The notes below the pieces were generated by a model. The model saw only the letters and a list, made by a program, of their open reading frames with translations. It searched no databases and had not been told where the DNA came from. From Lineus longissimus (taxonomy: Eukaryota; Nemertea; Pilidiophora; Heteronemertea; Lineidae): a DNA stretch of 64,000 nt. The stretch's first letter is position 1, and every line of letters starts with the position of its first letter. Shown one piece after another: positions 31,801 to 54,023 of this stretch. The DNA lies in the NCBI RefSeq assembly GCF_910592395.1, contig NC_088322.1, forward strand, positions 14,565,431 to 14,629,430, in the 5' to 3' direction. The translations under genes and the position numbers were made by a program.

Positions 31801-34800
31801 CCGTGGTTACCAATGGTAATGATGGTGTCCTTTGCTGAGTGTCGATGGTATGGGATATGAAACTTGTTGTGTGACTTGATTATCTTGTTATCTCAATTTA
31901 GCAACAAGGTTGTTCCAGTTTTGACGAAAAATGTTCAAAAGGACTTTCCCTTGACTGAGGTTTGTTCAAGCACTTTGCCAGTACAAACCAAGTTCATTAC
32001 CATGTCGCAACCTTTGTGACTGTGTCTGTGTGGCATGTCAACTTTGGGTTCAGTTTATGGATACCCTGATCTCTTGCGCTTTGTGCTATGGTCTGAGATG
32101 AAAACCTCGGCCAACCGTTCTTGACCATACCACGAACTTGTTGGCTGCTTTCGATGGACTGAGGCAGTGCACAGCTTTCATGTACACCGCGATACATCTT
32201 ATGTGCATACTAAAGCCTATGGCCTTCTGCCACTAACGATAGTCTTGACTACGCTACCACTACCACTACCCTGCCAACTCCTCTCAAATCAAGGTAAACA
32301 TGTACCTGTGTTCCTTTTAAACATTGGAGTAGCAGCAACCTTGCGGGAGTCTTGGCCATATGTTCAAGGCCTTCAATGAGGCAATCGCTCTCCCACACCT
32401 TGGCGAATGAAGCAAAAACTCTTTAAACAACTAGTAAGATTGATGTAGAGATGTTTTTCCTCAGCGGGAATGAGATTGTCGGAAGACTTAGGGGTGTTTG
32501 TTGCTTGCCCGGCAGAATGGAGGTTGGGTCATGTCCTGAAAATTGGGCTTTCAAAACTTGCATCATTTGTGACTCCTCAGATATTTTTTTCTGAAATGTC
32601 ACAAAAAACTAATAATTTAATTGACAGATTGATTGACAGGCGTATGTAGATTAGTTCCCAGGTTCCGTGTTGATCAAAACATCGCATCACCAACCGAGTC
32701 TGACTCAAACCTTTGTGAGGCATTGGAGCAGAAAAACAATATGTGCGATAATAATTTATCAATCTTTTTGAAACGTGAATTGCCCGCGATGATTGGCGCT
32801 GACCGTATCGATTTGGAACTAATTTTCCGCAGTTATTTCAATGCTCTGGACGGAAATGAGATAAAATCTATAAAACACGTTCACTTCTCGGTGCTTAACG
32901 ATTCATCGTGACGTCCTTTATTCCGAGCGTGTCGACTAACCGATGCATGAAATGCACGACGAACTCATCATAACATCGGTGCCTGTCTGGGTCTCTCGTG
33001 GTGAGTAATCGTGGAGATTGGATTTGCATCGTGTTCTAAACAAAGAGACAGTATGCGTCAGTCGTCTACCAGGATGAAAGTAGCATAGTTATTGTAAATT
33101 TCCAAAATAAGTCATTACTATTTCTTGTACAGTCTCCATAAAAATCAATTCTGAGATATTTCTAGAATTGGACATTTGTTGCGGTACGGCTATTAAGTAT
33201 GGTTATGTAATGGTTATCAAATCATGTGTCTTGCATCGCTGAATAAGTTGAAGAAATTCCTCTTCATTTCTTTGAAAAATTGTCATCTTTGCCACGCTGA
33301 TCAAATCTATTATTGCCTGTCCTTGGCGGCCATTTATGAAACGTCGTCGTACATGACAGAAGTCACGGAATGATCATTGCACAATTTCCTTGCTTCAATC
33401 TCGAGCTAACTCAATCTTCCACTAATCCTGTCTACTTCAAATGTCATTACCCACAATTCCCGTCAGAACGAACATCGCCGACAGACACACGTTTGATTTC
33501 ATACAGAGTAAGGTATCACGATTTGCGTTGCCATGACGACTAATAAGATACGCGTTGCCTCCTCGATTCGTGAAGCCGAATTGGTGGTTATGTCCCGCTG
33601 TGGACGGGGCTATCAGCATTCAGCTCGGTGGTTATGGGGCGCGAGATCTTTTATTGCAATCTGTAAGGACCTGTTCTAGGAAATGCCTTGGGGTTGACAT
33701 GGATAAGGATGTTTTCTTATCAAGAGTAAGACAGTTGATTCTTGTGTAACCGTTGTAGCCCCAGAGGCATCTGGTTCACCCTATGCTTCTGTAATAAAGT
33801 GTCCTGGCCATTCTTTGCAACATCTATTGACTTGCCGCAACATGGATGGGGGGAGGGACACGGGTTCACAATTCACACAAAAAACAGCTGTAAAAAGTGA
33901 TATTGTGATATGTTATTGTAATTCTGTATGTGCAGCATACAACATGTGTCCATGTCTGATATTGATGTCTCACAGTGATATCGATGTCTCAATATCGTGA
34001 TCCGAGGCCGCCAATCGCTATCAAGAGAGTACAATGACAGGTCATATTCATAAACTGGTGAATGACCGCCTGATCTGGTGCCAGATGGCCGGATTCCCAG
34101 AAGAAAAGCTCCTGTGAAATGTACTGTACATGTAATATAGTGTAGTGTAGCTTATTGTAAGTACATGTACAATCTGCATAGATCAATGCAGAGTGATCTT
34201 GACGTATCTTGTACAACACGTAGCGGGATCGGTCTGTCATGGATCAGCTCCTCGGACTTCACTTGCGGTTTTGCAAACAGAATTCGCGCAAACTGAAGGT
34301 GTAGGGATGTCATTGTCAAACCTTTATCTTTCCCTCAGCGTTTTAGCACTGCTAAGCTTTCACACAGCAAAACATTGGGCCTTGGAGTCCAGATGTTGTA
34401 GAGAGTGTTTTGTGGGTGTGGTGATGTCAACGTTTGACAGTGGGTAATAAATCTGAGGCACTCAATCATGTGCTGTGACCCTTGAACAGCATTGGCTCTC
34501 GCAGCAGTCCCGCAAAAAACCATAAAGCAACCAACCTTATATTGATTTTGTAAGATTGATGGCCAATTTGAATTCCATCTCGCATCTTTACGTGCATGGA
34601 TCAGACCTAATCATTATTCATTAAAACTATCGACCATTCAAAAAGTGTTGGGGTCGAAAGTTCACCAAATTAGGATTCGGAGGATGTAATTTTTTTGCGA
34701 TTCCGTTCCTAGTCAGCAACAGCTTGTCCGTAGTATTCTTCTGAGATTAGGAGTGTGAAATTGAGAAAATCTGACTCATAACCTTGACATGGAATCAGTC

Positions 34801-37800
34801 AAGCAGGACGGGGCGAAAAAATCACGGTCACATAAATTTCTATTGGATTGGCTCAGGAATAGGGCGAGCTAAAGAACCCATTCAGCTCTCGGACTTCCCC
34901 CTACTCTGCCAGCGCCCTCCTTCTACAGTCCTCAAACTGGGTTCATTTGCAACCTGGCGTCATAGCCACTGGAGAGAGTAGAAATTACAACCCAGATCCA
35001 TAAAAAGTTAGTGTAAAACCAAATCCACCGTTGTCCTGAAATGACCTGTTCTTGCTCCTCCCGGGGCGTCCCCGAAGAGTGCTTGCTACGTTGCACACGT
35101 CTTGTCGGTGCGGGAACGTGTCTTGATGCAAACTAATCATCGTTAATAAAACCATTGATTTCAATCGCAAAAATGCTGGGGTGAAAAGTTCAGGAAGCTG
35201 GCATCGCCAAAAAATCTTGAGATGAATTTCAATAAAGTCAACAGGTCTTGAGCTGTTGATCTCCTTTGATGCAGTCTGTCTTGAGAACTTACCCGGAGTA
35301 GACCGGGGGCCATATTTGTGAATGTTTATGGGATGGCGTTTTCCTGGGCCGCAGGTGAAATCGGTGAGTTGGTGCTTTCTTGTCTTTTCTCTTGGGATAA
35401 CTTTGATGATAATTTTCCTCAGAACCATATTTCTTCAATTCTTCAGTGTGGCGGAGGTTCGTGCTTTTGCCGAAGTATTTGACTTTGTTGTGACCCCTAA
35501 TCCAAACTTCGGGCCTGATTGTTTATTGGGAAATTGCGGGAAGTTGATTTGGTTCCTTCTCTGATGTCTACCCCCTCCCCTCCCTCCCAAACATCAATTT
35601 CAATTTGAGGGAAATATGAGCCAGGAATTCCCTTACTGTGGCTGAATGTCTGGTCTTATTCCTCTACTGCAGTATTGAGCCATCAGTAAAAAACAAAAAT
35701 TGGCAGACTTTCAACTGTTACGTGTAGCTGATTGCATCGAAGTCGTTATTTTAAAAAAAGCTCTGCTAAATTTATTTTATGAGTTGGGTTGAGGTATTTC
35801 CTAATAGCACACCGAGGCCTCCCACGGCACCCATTAAAATAATTAATCAACAAAACCTAATGATGCTGCCTCATTACCAGAAAATTAACAAACCTATCAT
35901 AAAGATAGATATCAAATGAAATGAGGTAATTAGTGGATTTAATCACCGAGGTTAAAAATAACTACAGGCAGTATTCACGCATGCATCAGAATGTACTAAA
36001 CACTGTTGAACATGCATAACATTCAGGTCTCCTGCTGTATACACCGCTGTCTGTTGTCCCACTTATCACATGTTGTGAACGACCATATAAGGAAATCAAT
36101 ACAAACACGCGACTTTCCTGGAACCGTGCCTAGCATTAGCATGAATTAGCCGTTGGTTGTTAGCAAACGGAACAATGCCATTCTATAAATAATTGGCGTA
36201 CTATTTCATTGTTAGGTGAATGCAAGTACTTCTTGGATCTTGCTGCGCTATAAATAGGCAATTAACCCTTTACGCTTGGGAATCAAAATCATGCATGTGT
36301 CTGAAAGCTCCAGACATAACAAGTTAAACGTGATTATCATGGAAATCATGGGGTTGTCTCATGGGCATCTACATTGGAGACTTGCTTCTTGGTTCACGAA
36401 ATATGCAAAACAATGATGATGATAATGTTTTAAATCATGTAGGCCTACTATTTTTGAAATCTGTTTCCAAGAACTTTGAAAGCATATGACCTGATTACAA
36501 ATTTAAATGAGAACTTGTAATGATATACAGGATGTTCCACAGAATGTGCTGATCCAAAAACTCAGCCTGAACGCTTCAAATGCACTGTTTCAGTAACGAA
36601 ATGTTCTACCAATGCTAGCAACTTGGGTTGGTGGAACGTTTTGTACATTATGCGGTTTTCACGGGCGTCAGGTAATAATCAATATGGCTGCCAGTAATTA
36701 CCGATCAATCGTTAACGGCGCTTCCGAGAAACGACCAGGTGCAACCTCATGAACATGCTCCCATGTTCTATCTGTTGATAATAAACAGAAACATTACAAG
36801 GCTGTAGTTATGTATGTAGTACTCCCTATGTAGAACGGCATAGTACACCTTTCTCCGATTGTAAATTAACCCATTACTACCACAATGTGGATCTGATCTG
36901 ATATTTCTCAAACTTTCATGCCATGGCATGATCAAGGAGGTTGTTAGTCTTAATTCTTCCTGGTCACCTTACTTTGGTCTTTGATGTAGGTTCCAGATGG
37001 CCAGACCCCCCCCCCCATGGCTGCTGATTTATTTGAGTTAATGTACTAATATATATGCAGACTGTGCTCTTCCCATCACTTTTGTTTACTAAAATTGACT
37101 TCAAACCTGTTTACATGTGGCTATCAAACCTTTATTCAAAGAGAGGATCAATTCCTCCTGAATACATATTTCGGCTTTTAGGTCCCGACGGGCCGGCCGT
37201 GGATTAATATGCCGGTATTTCCCCGACCAGAGGAGTTGGCGCCTCTAACAATAATCAGAGTGGAAGGGAGTCCAATAATCAATATAGTTACCATAGCGAC
37301 ACGGACGTCAGCACTCTGGCTATATGGGGACGAATATGTAATGTTTCTCTGAATATGCTTGTAGGGAAACGAGGCTATGTCGTCTAATTGTGTATCAGAT
37401 GGACTTGAAATTTCACGGCAACAACATCGTGGCTTCACGCGTTTTGAGATGCGGGCCTCTTGAGGATTGTAAGAGTTCTTGTTGATGTATGTTAATTGTT
37501 GGTTGGGGGGATGATTGGTAGTAAAGAAATAATTCGGGGAATGTGGCATGATTGTGGCAATCTTGGTATCTGACAGTTGATGATGTTGAACCACGTATTA
37601 TCAATTCTGCGTATAGAGTGCAATTTGAAGGCAACTGAATCAACGTCAGGTCATTTCGAGTTGATGCAACTGTTCTGCTTTGACTCTGACTTTGACTTTG
37701 AATGGTTTTTGCATTACATCAATTGAAGAGATAGCAATTAGGGCTCATTGCAGAATTGCATCATTGCCAAAAAGAGGTCATCACTTCTAAAAGGTTTATG

Positions 37801-38560
37801 GCAAACCTTTACCAGAACTTCTCTTTGGGAAAAATCATCCAAAACACTGTAACGGCATCCCATTTATATGAGATAAGTGTTTTACACATCGAGTCTTGTC
37901 GATTTCACAGTTGTTGAAGTGATCCGCTTAAATGTCAGACGATGTTAACTATCGACTTCTTGTGTATGAGTTATTGGGAATTAGTGATCAATCAATAAAT
38001 GAATACGCGATCAACTGAACCATTCGACTGTGATTCACCGAGGACGAACTGGACTGACATACTAGGACTCGGTAGTCTAGTTCCGACATATCTTATCTGT
38101 TATTTTATTTCACCCGCGGCCGAAATAGTTGTTTGTTCTTGTTAGGTATTTGGTGTATTTCCTGAATTTGGGTTCCGCTTGGTTTCGGTCCAGATTAGAT
38201 GTGCGTATAAGTTTAGAACCTGTCACTGTGATCACCTTATGAAATGACTGAGCAAGTGGTCCAACTCTTATACAGGTTTTCGATGCTATTTTGACCATCC
38301 AACTTTTCCTAAGGAATCTGACTACAATTCAGACGGCCTCTAAACAAAAGGTGCTCTAACAGGAAGGTTTCATATCTTTTTGGCTTTCTTTCTTGAATGT
38401 TTGTGTGTCCAAAAGAAATGCGGGCTGTCTAAAGGAGGTAAAAATTGTTTCCATTGATTTTGTTTCCAGAGCAGGTTTCCAGAAAGTTTGATGTATTATG
38501 ATGCCAAGCGTGTTAGCCATCCACAGTTCTAACCATTCTCCGATTCTCTTCTCTTTCCAG
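22861..38560 (+). other. Long non-coding stretch, probable first intron of the kinase gene
   Basis: This is 15.7 kb without any exon I can assign. It contains a 12-G run (27215-27226), an 11-C run (37006-37016), many short unrelated frames, and AT/TAAT-rich blocks (for example 35800-36300) that look like regulatory DNA. The acceptor CTCTTTCCAG at 38551-38560 opens the first kinase coding exon, so at least the right part is intron. Confidence 0.5.
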
Positions 38561-38610
38561 GATTGCACATGATGACCTTTAAAAGCTAACCTTGACCTTC
38601 ACATCGCATA

Positions 38611-45296
<6,686 letters not shown>

Positions 45297-46724
45297 TTGT
45301 ATGACCGTTACTATGGTAATCATGTGGCCTGTTGCCGACCATGATTGTAGACCACGGACGCTTGTGAGAATACATTCTTTAAGGTGTGCTGCAGGTTCAG
45401 ACCATGTTGGCGGTGTTGGTCATTAGCGACAGAAGCTTTTGATTGGTACTGATAAAGACCTTGTGCAGAGTAGTGGTTGAAGACCTTGAACGAGACGATG
45501 ACGGTGTGAGTAGAACTGTGGTTTTGTGAGTAGTTTATTCCAAGGAAAGCTATTATGATAGGACCAGATGCTTCGATAAGAGTCTGGCAAAATACGGGTC
45601 AAGTCGGTGGGGATACACCAATCTACGATACAAGTTCAGGAGAATCGGGTGAAGTGAATCAGGAAGTCAAGCTGTGCACCCTGTGGAGAGGAAGTGGGAC
45701 ATTCCTGTTGTTGTCCAACAGAGATGAAATTGTTGAGTCCATTTTAAGATGAGGGTTGTATTAGACGGCAGTTTATCAAATTAGACCTTGACCTTGATAT
45801 CTTACTTATTACTTCGGCAATTTAGCATCTAATTAAACAAACATCAGTTTGCTAATTACTGGTACTTAATTAGTGCAACTAAATTATAATCTTTAGATCT
45901 ATGGTTAAGATGTATAGCAAAATCTCTATTTCAATGTCAGGAGAAGTTCTGATGAAATGCAGAAAATGAATTTATTTTAGTTGGCCTCATAACGTAATAA
46001 TAAAAAATGTCACCAGACATAATTTGAATTCATGTTTGAAGATGACTGTACATGTTAATTGAGATCTGTCAATCAATCAGTGGAGTTAATTGGTTCATCG
46101 AGTTCGTTTGGGTTTCTTATCTTTATTCCAGTTACATGTTCTCAGGGCCATGTTTGGCACAATATGTGTACTGTACAACTTTTATTTCACATATACTGTA
46201 CATGTACATGTATAAAGGGAAATCAATTTGTAATTTATGTTAATTTGTATGACGGTTTTTTCAGGGAGCCCTAAAAAATGTATACTGTCTCGTTTGTTAA
46301 CACGAGGACATGAAAGAGAAATTCATGAAGTCAGCGCTGCGTCCTTGGGTATATGTTGTCACTTGAAAATCGACGTCTGGCACATTTTATAATTGGGAAT
46401 TATTCTCAAGAGAGGCGCAGCTGACCTTGGCCTGATTTCTTTTGGGACAAAGTTGCTGTCGAACTAATCATACATGTTTATTTGCTCACAAAGACATCTC
46501 TTTGAAATAACTCCTGCAGTCTCTCCACTGTGTTTAGCTTGCACTCACTTGGGCCGTACCTGGTTGGTTCCCGCCGCTTCGTGATGATGATGATGATTAA
46601 CACTACCTTGAATGAACATGTTAGATGGTAGCCTATACAAGGTTGTCCAAATTGGGTAGGTTTGGGAATCGACATGGGTCCGACCGAAATCTTCAAACAT
46701 AAGAAGTATTAGTTTACTTCTTTA

Positions 46725-46800
46725 CCACCAGAGGGCAGCATATCCATACGGAGGTTCAAATCTGTAGGATGAACTATACACAGAGACCTCTAGTGGTGAC
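46725..46800. promoter_or_regulatory. CTCF-like motif pair in inverted orientation
   Basis: CCACCAGAGGGCAGCA at 46725-46740 fits the conserved animal CTCF core (CCASYAGRKGGC). At 46785-46800 the other strand reads GTCACCACTAGAGGTC, a weaker match with one core mismatch. The two point in opposite directions about 45 bp apart. The pair could instead be the arms of a small degenerate inverted repeat. Confidence 0.4.
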
Positions 46801-48304
46801 TTGTAACACCATATGTAAATGTTTGTACCATATCCTTGTTGTCGTTGTCTGACCAATGAGTCGAGATCGTATTCACTGTTTGATTGTTCTAAACGCTTTC
46901 ACAGGGACAGAAGACCGATACTGTCTGAATATGTAAATGGGGGTCGTACTGAAATGGTCTATGCGCTTGTGGAACAGTGACCTTCCAGTTCTTTTGCTTG
47001 GAGCTGTGAATGGTTGGGAAAGATTATTCTTGGGTTCTGAAGTGGCCAGGCCAAATAATCCATCCAGTGCAGTCGGGAGGTAAATGATGGGTTTGTTTTC
47101 CTTGCCTTGCTATGCCGTGTGTTCTGAGTAATGGTACTTGTCTACATCACCTATACTGTCGTTGTTTATTGGTAGATATACGCTCACTTGACATATCCCA
47201 CAATGCATCATTAGCATATCCCAGCATTCATAGTGTAAATACGTCACACATATTGTCATTTTGCGTGTGTCATGGTGAGTGGTGTTAAGGGAATATACCG
47301 ACAAACTCTGTAGTAATGTCATTGTGTAGTACGAACGTGAACTGCTCTCATTTACCTCTTGAGTGCCCTGGGCTGAGCACGACTTAAAGCAGAATTGTTG
47401 CAAGATGTTTCGACCTTCTGACTTGGGGTAATCATGGATTTTCAGATTTGGTAATGATCTCAGTCGCCGAGGAAATTCTTCAATGTCTCTGCATGTGTTA
47501 ACCTGGCGACCCAAATCTAGTCTGTCTTGATCTTCATCAGGAGATGGGACCATCGTCTTGGCTGCAATAGTTACCATAGCAACGCACCAGCGAGAGTGAC
47601 AGTGCACAAAACAATGTTGCTATGGTCAAAATGGCAGCCAAAACTGATCCTCTCGTCATCTGGTGAACCATTGATAACTAACATGGATCCAGCAGACAGT
47701 GTCATTACATTTCATCAGATGGGGTGTTCACAATAATTGTATATATCAGTGTTGTATATCACGACCTGGAGAGGTCTGGATTTTTAGCACTCAAATTTTC
47801 TATCTGTACATGCTTATCGAAATAATGACAATGTTGTATAGTAATGGCCATTACGATAGTGAGTTCTCATTTTAATGTCATGGGCATGTGGTCAATAATT
47901 TGTATGTATAGACCATGGACCCATGAAAGTGTTTATGACTTTGTAAGCAAGTGAAGATTTAATTTTTATGGCAGTCTCAAAAATATTGCTGCACTAAGTT
48001 TTTTTAATACATGAGGGGATCATGCGTATAAGATGTGCTTCCGTTTTGCCTGCTCACTCCAGTTTGAAGACAATGACTTTAGTCCATCAGTTGAAAAACA
48101 ATGGGAAAAGCGTGAACAATTTCTTTCCAAACTATATTGCTAATATTGTGGGTGAAAAATTAGCATGCCTTCAATGGACGAAAAATGGCTTATTTGGATA
48201 AAATGCTAATGCAGTTTTGTTCAAAGTTATGAAAAGTTGCACGTTGTATGTACATAAGGATAAACTTGTTCATATGTGTTTGTTAGAAAGTTGTGGTAAC
48301 GTTA

Positions 48305-48322
48305 GAAGGTGGCGCCACCTTC
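48305..48322. repeat. Perfect 18-bp palindrome
   Basis: GAAGGTGGCGCCACCTTC is exactly self-complementary. It sits in otherwise AT-rich intergenic DNA. It may be a dimeric protein-binding site, but this is unproven. Confidence 0.5.
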
Positions 48323-49833
48323 ATCAAACTGGTCTCATTTATGACTAATATGAAAGACGTCAAGTGTTATAAAATTATCTCTAGCTAAACTATTCATTTT
48401 GTGTGTTTTTGTTTCATTTATTAGATTGTTACCCGATGCATAGTCTAAAAATTACAAAATATTTGTAATTTGACCAAAATTTTACTTGGTGGTTAGCGGT
48501 ACCTTTTGAAATAAGGAGTAAGCCAGATAGCCTGAAAGTTTTATACTGATGCGATGCACTGTCTGGCAATGTAAGTGCTAGCCTGTGTGTACCTCAGTGC
48601 ATTCAATTCTAACCTTGGCAATTGTGAGCTTCAGCTAGAATTCAGTAAAGTGTGGCTTTATAAATTTCAAGTTGTTGTGTGGGGATAGTCAATCGAAATC
48701 GTTTGGCGCAATCTACCGAATCTGTCCATTTCAAAACCAGTACCGATAATCTGTAAATGATGGAATAAGCATGTTTAACCGGTCAGAAGTTTTCATCGGA
48801 ATATTTGAGGTGGCTGCACCTTGGTTGTAATGGATGGAAATGGGTTAGAGAACTGGTGCTGCCATCAAGAAAGAAGTGACTGCTCCTGACTGGTTTTACA
48901 GCAGTAGTAAAACTCGAGGAAACTTTGTCAGTTTATACGTGCTTCAGACTGGTTTTCTGTATTCCTAATATCATTTTACGAAGGTCTGAAAACGATACTG
49001 GGCATCTACTAAAATGTAATGTTTCATCTTGTTCTTCTTACCAAAACAACATTTTCATTCTATTCTTAGTTAGTTTATTTGTGTATATTTTGTGAGAAGT
49101 TTTAACAGTTAGGTAGCATCCTCTTAGCTCATTTAATATAGCATTAGTTCACATGAACAGTCGTTTTTCAGAAAATCAAAATGTTTATTTTCGTAAAGTT
49201 TGAGATATCGGCAGCTGCATGTTCACTTGTAAAATAGCTTGAAATTATTGAAATCCCCTGTCGTCGTGTAATAGACCATTCCATCTTATTTATTTCTCTT
49301 TGATGGGTTGGTCTATTATGACAACTGCAGGGAGATGAGGTACATGTACATGTAAACATAATGTGTTACATTTTTCATGTACTCAACATAACGCTTGTAT
49401 TGCTCATCAGATGTTCTTCAGTTCCTGTGACATCTCTTCTTGTAACATTTTATTTGCAAAAGTATTTTTTTGATTCCTTGAAAAACCTGTTCAACCATTT
49501 ATGCTGTCAAATTGTCTACAATTTTGATCAGATTGATGAAATAGAACCGACTCGAAAAGACTGCCTATATTTGCTGCCATAATTTTTCAAATAACAATTG
49601 CCTCAGCTTCGGTTCAAATTTATCAAATAGGAATTCTTAAAACTGTTCAAAACTGTGTTCAGTGCTAATTTGAGGATGAGTTGTTCCTCTGTTCTCAATT
49701 GCTACCATATCTAATAAATCACACCTTCGTCAGCTTCGCATCTTGACCCTCAATGTATTGACATTGCTCACCTTCCAGACAACGCGTCAGAGGCAATAAC
49801 GCTGGAAGTTCAGTATACAGCTTCGTACCATAA

Positions 49834-50034
49834 GCATATGTGACCCGCCATGACAAAACAGGTCGCATGTCGCTCTGAGCTTGACAGGTTGAGACAGACT
49901 GGTTGTTCATTTCACCATTGTCTGCCTTTTGTAAAATCGGAGCATATCAATTTCTTCTATTATGTCCTGGTGTCATTTTAGGCTCATCTTCTGTGCGACA
50001 TGCGACTCATTTTGTCGTGGTGGGTCACATATTA
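49834..50034. mobile_element. Foldback MITE, about 200 bp
   Basis: The left arm at 49836-49873 (starting ATATGTGACCCGCCATGACA) is inverted at 49993-50032 (ending GTGGTGGGTCACATAT) with few mismatches over about 38 bp. The centre is unrelated, and no transposase is encoded. Confidence 0.75.
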
Positions 50035-51688
50035 GGCTTGACCCTGACCTCTCAAACGACTGGTGTTTGAATAATATCAGGTTTCCGAGAGAATGGGGAT
50101 GGTCATTGATTATGGGTCAACATTGTCTATTTCACCACATTATGTAACAATAGATGAAATTAAATGTAAAGTCATAATAAACTGACTCAAGTTGGCCTGG
50201 CCCAGATGATACGTTGCTATGGTAATGTGATGCTTAGAGATATTAACTGTGTGATCTCAGATTTTGTTTTGTATTCAGATGTTTTATGTCGGTTTAGTTG
50301 TTGGGAGAAATGTGCCAATATCACTCTGAAATTGTTATAAAGTTCAGTGGTTTTTCGGTTCTTCTTGGATCATTCACCCGAAAAAAACGCCTATCTATTT
50401 TAACCCCCAATGTACTACCCTGGCCTCTGGAGTTCAAGGTTCATACCGGGGTAGTTGGAAACTCTCAGTCTCGCCTTGCCAAACCCAAGGGTTTTTTTGA
50501 CGAAGTAGGTTTTCTACGAACAGATTTTATCCCCGAATCGTTTCTTTGTTAAATTTAGTGAGAAAATTTCTTCCCTTGAAAGGTGTATGATATGCCTCCT
50601 TGAAGTTGAGCTTGTTGTGTTCTAACAAATGACAGATACCAAGAATCTGAAAGGAACACAAATGTTGGATAGCCTCCATGGCAACCTTGTGTTAAGGGCA
50701 CCTTTCTCCCTCTGTAGTTATTCAAGTATATCTCAGAACAAGGTGCATGGATTTCATTGTGTACTGTTGCGGTGACCTTGTGTAACCTTTGACCTTGGGT
50801 TGAGATCTACTGCACAGTAGTATTGGCACTTAATCGAGTACTAGGGTATTTACTTTTTGTTGAATAGTTTTAGTACAATGTATTGCGTTTACAATGACAG
50901 CATATGTACCATATCTTGATGATATTATGTACAATAAAGATGTTAAAAATATTAATGGAAAATGAATTTTGGTCTTGTTTGGTTTGTCTTCTGATTTACA
51001 CTTGTTAGCATCAAGTGGTGTAACTGGCCCATTCCTCCATGAAGTGACTGTGTTCAGCCGGGAGGAGTGCTCCATGTGGCGACTCTGTCTTCAGCAGGGG
51101 TGGAAGTCTCCATTCAGTGACTCTGGTCTACAGCAGGGGAGAGGAGACCTCATGTGGTGACTCTGTCTACAACTAGAGGAATCCTCCATGTGGTGACCGT
51201 CTTCAGCTGGGGAGGAATCAGATGAGACTAAAAGTTTTCTACGCCATGGCATTTAATTTTCCCACACAGGTGAACAGTAGCCTACAGTGCACTCCACACC
51301 TGGGGAAAAAAGCCAGTAGGGTAATGCCACTGGTGATGATGATGGTGATGATTATACCATCACATGGACAGCAAGTAGTAGGTATAAGGTCAAGAAAATA
51401 CAAATAGCAACACACCATTTGTTAGAAAAAGTGTTTTCTTTAATTACACAACAATGAAACTGTACATTTACAGTCTGCAACCAATAAGATAATAAGTTAA
51501 ACGTTTGTTCGAATAATAACAATAGTTCCAACTGGCATACCATCATTTACCCAGTCACATCAATCACTTGGTCTCAGCATTCTGCTCAACAGAATCTGCT
51601 GTCCTGCACAGAAGACTTCACAAAGCCTATATACTGTTCATAAAACAAAAATATTCTGTCCCGTGAAGTATAAATAATAGAGTCAATG

Positions 51689-54023
<2,335 letters not shown>

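Larger units (their letters stand above)
45297..51688. other. Intergenic between convergent genes, includes kinase 3' UTR
   Basis: AT-rich, with no supported exon. + strand AATAAA hexamers near 45996, 50172 and 50934 are candidate poly(A) signals for the kinase gene, so its 3' UTR could be short or several kb long. A 165-codon - strand frame at 47110-47607 has no recognisable family and no splice support. Confidence 0.45.

Noticed and set aside
32633..32911. 92-codon + frame ending LNDSS
   Set aside because: An AG acceptor-like site precedes it, but there is no partner exon or family. It may equally be regulatory DNA.
34985..35428. 147-codon - strand frame in the long non-coding region
   Set aside because: No homology recognised and no exon structure.
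37178..37594. 138-codon - strand frame
   Set aside because: Composition not protein-like over its length. No conserved motif.
47110..47607. 165-codon - strand frame downstream of the kinase
   Set aside because: No recognisable domain, no promoter or splice support, and low-complexity mixed composition. Likely chance.
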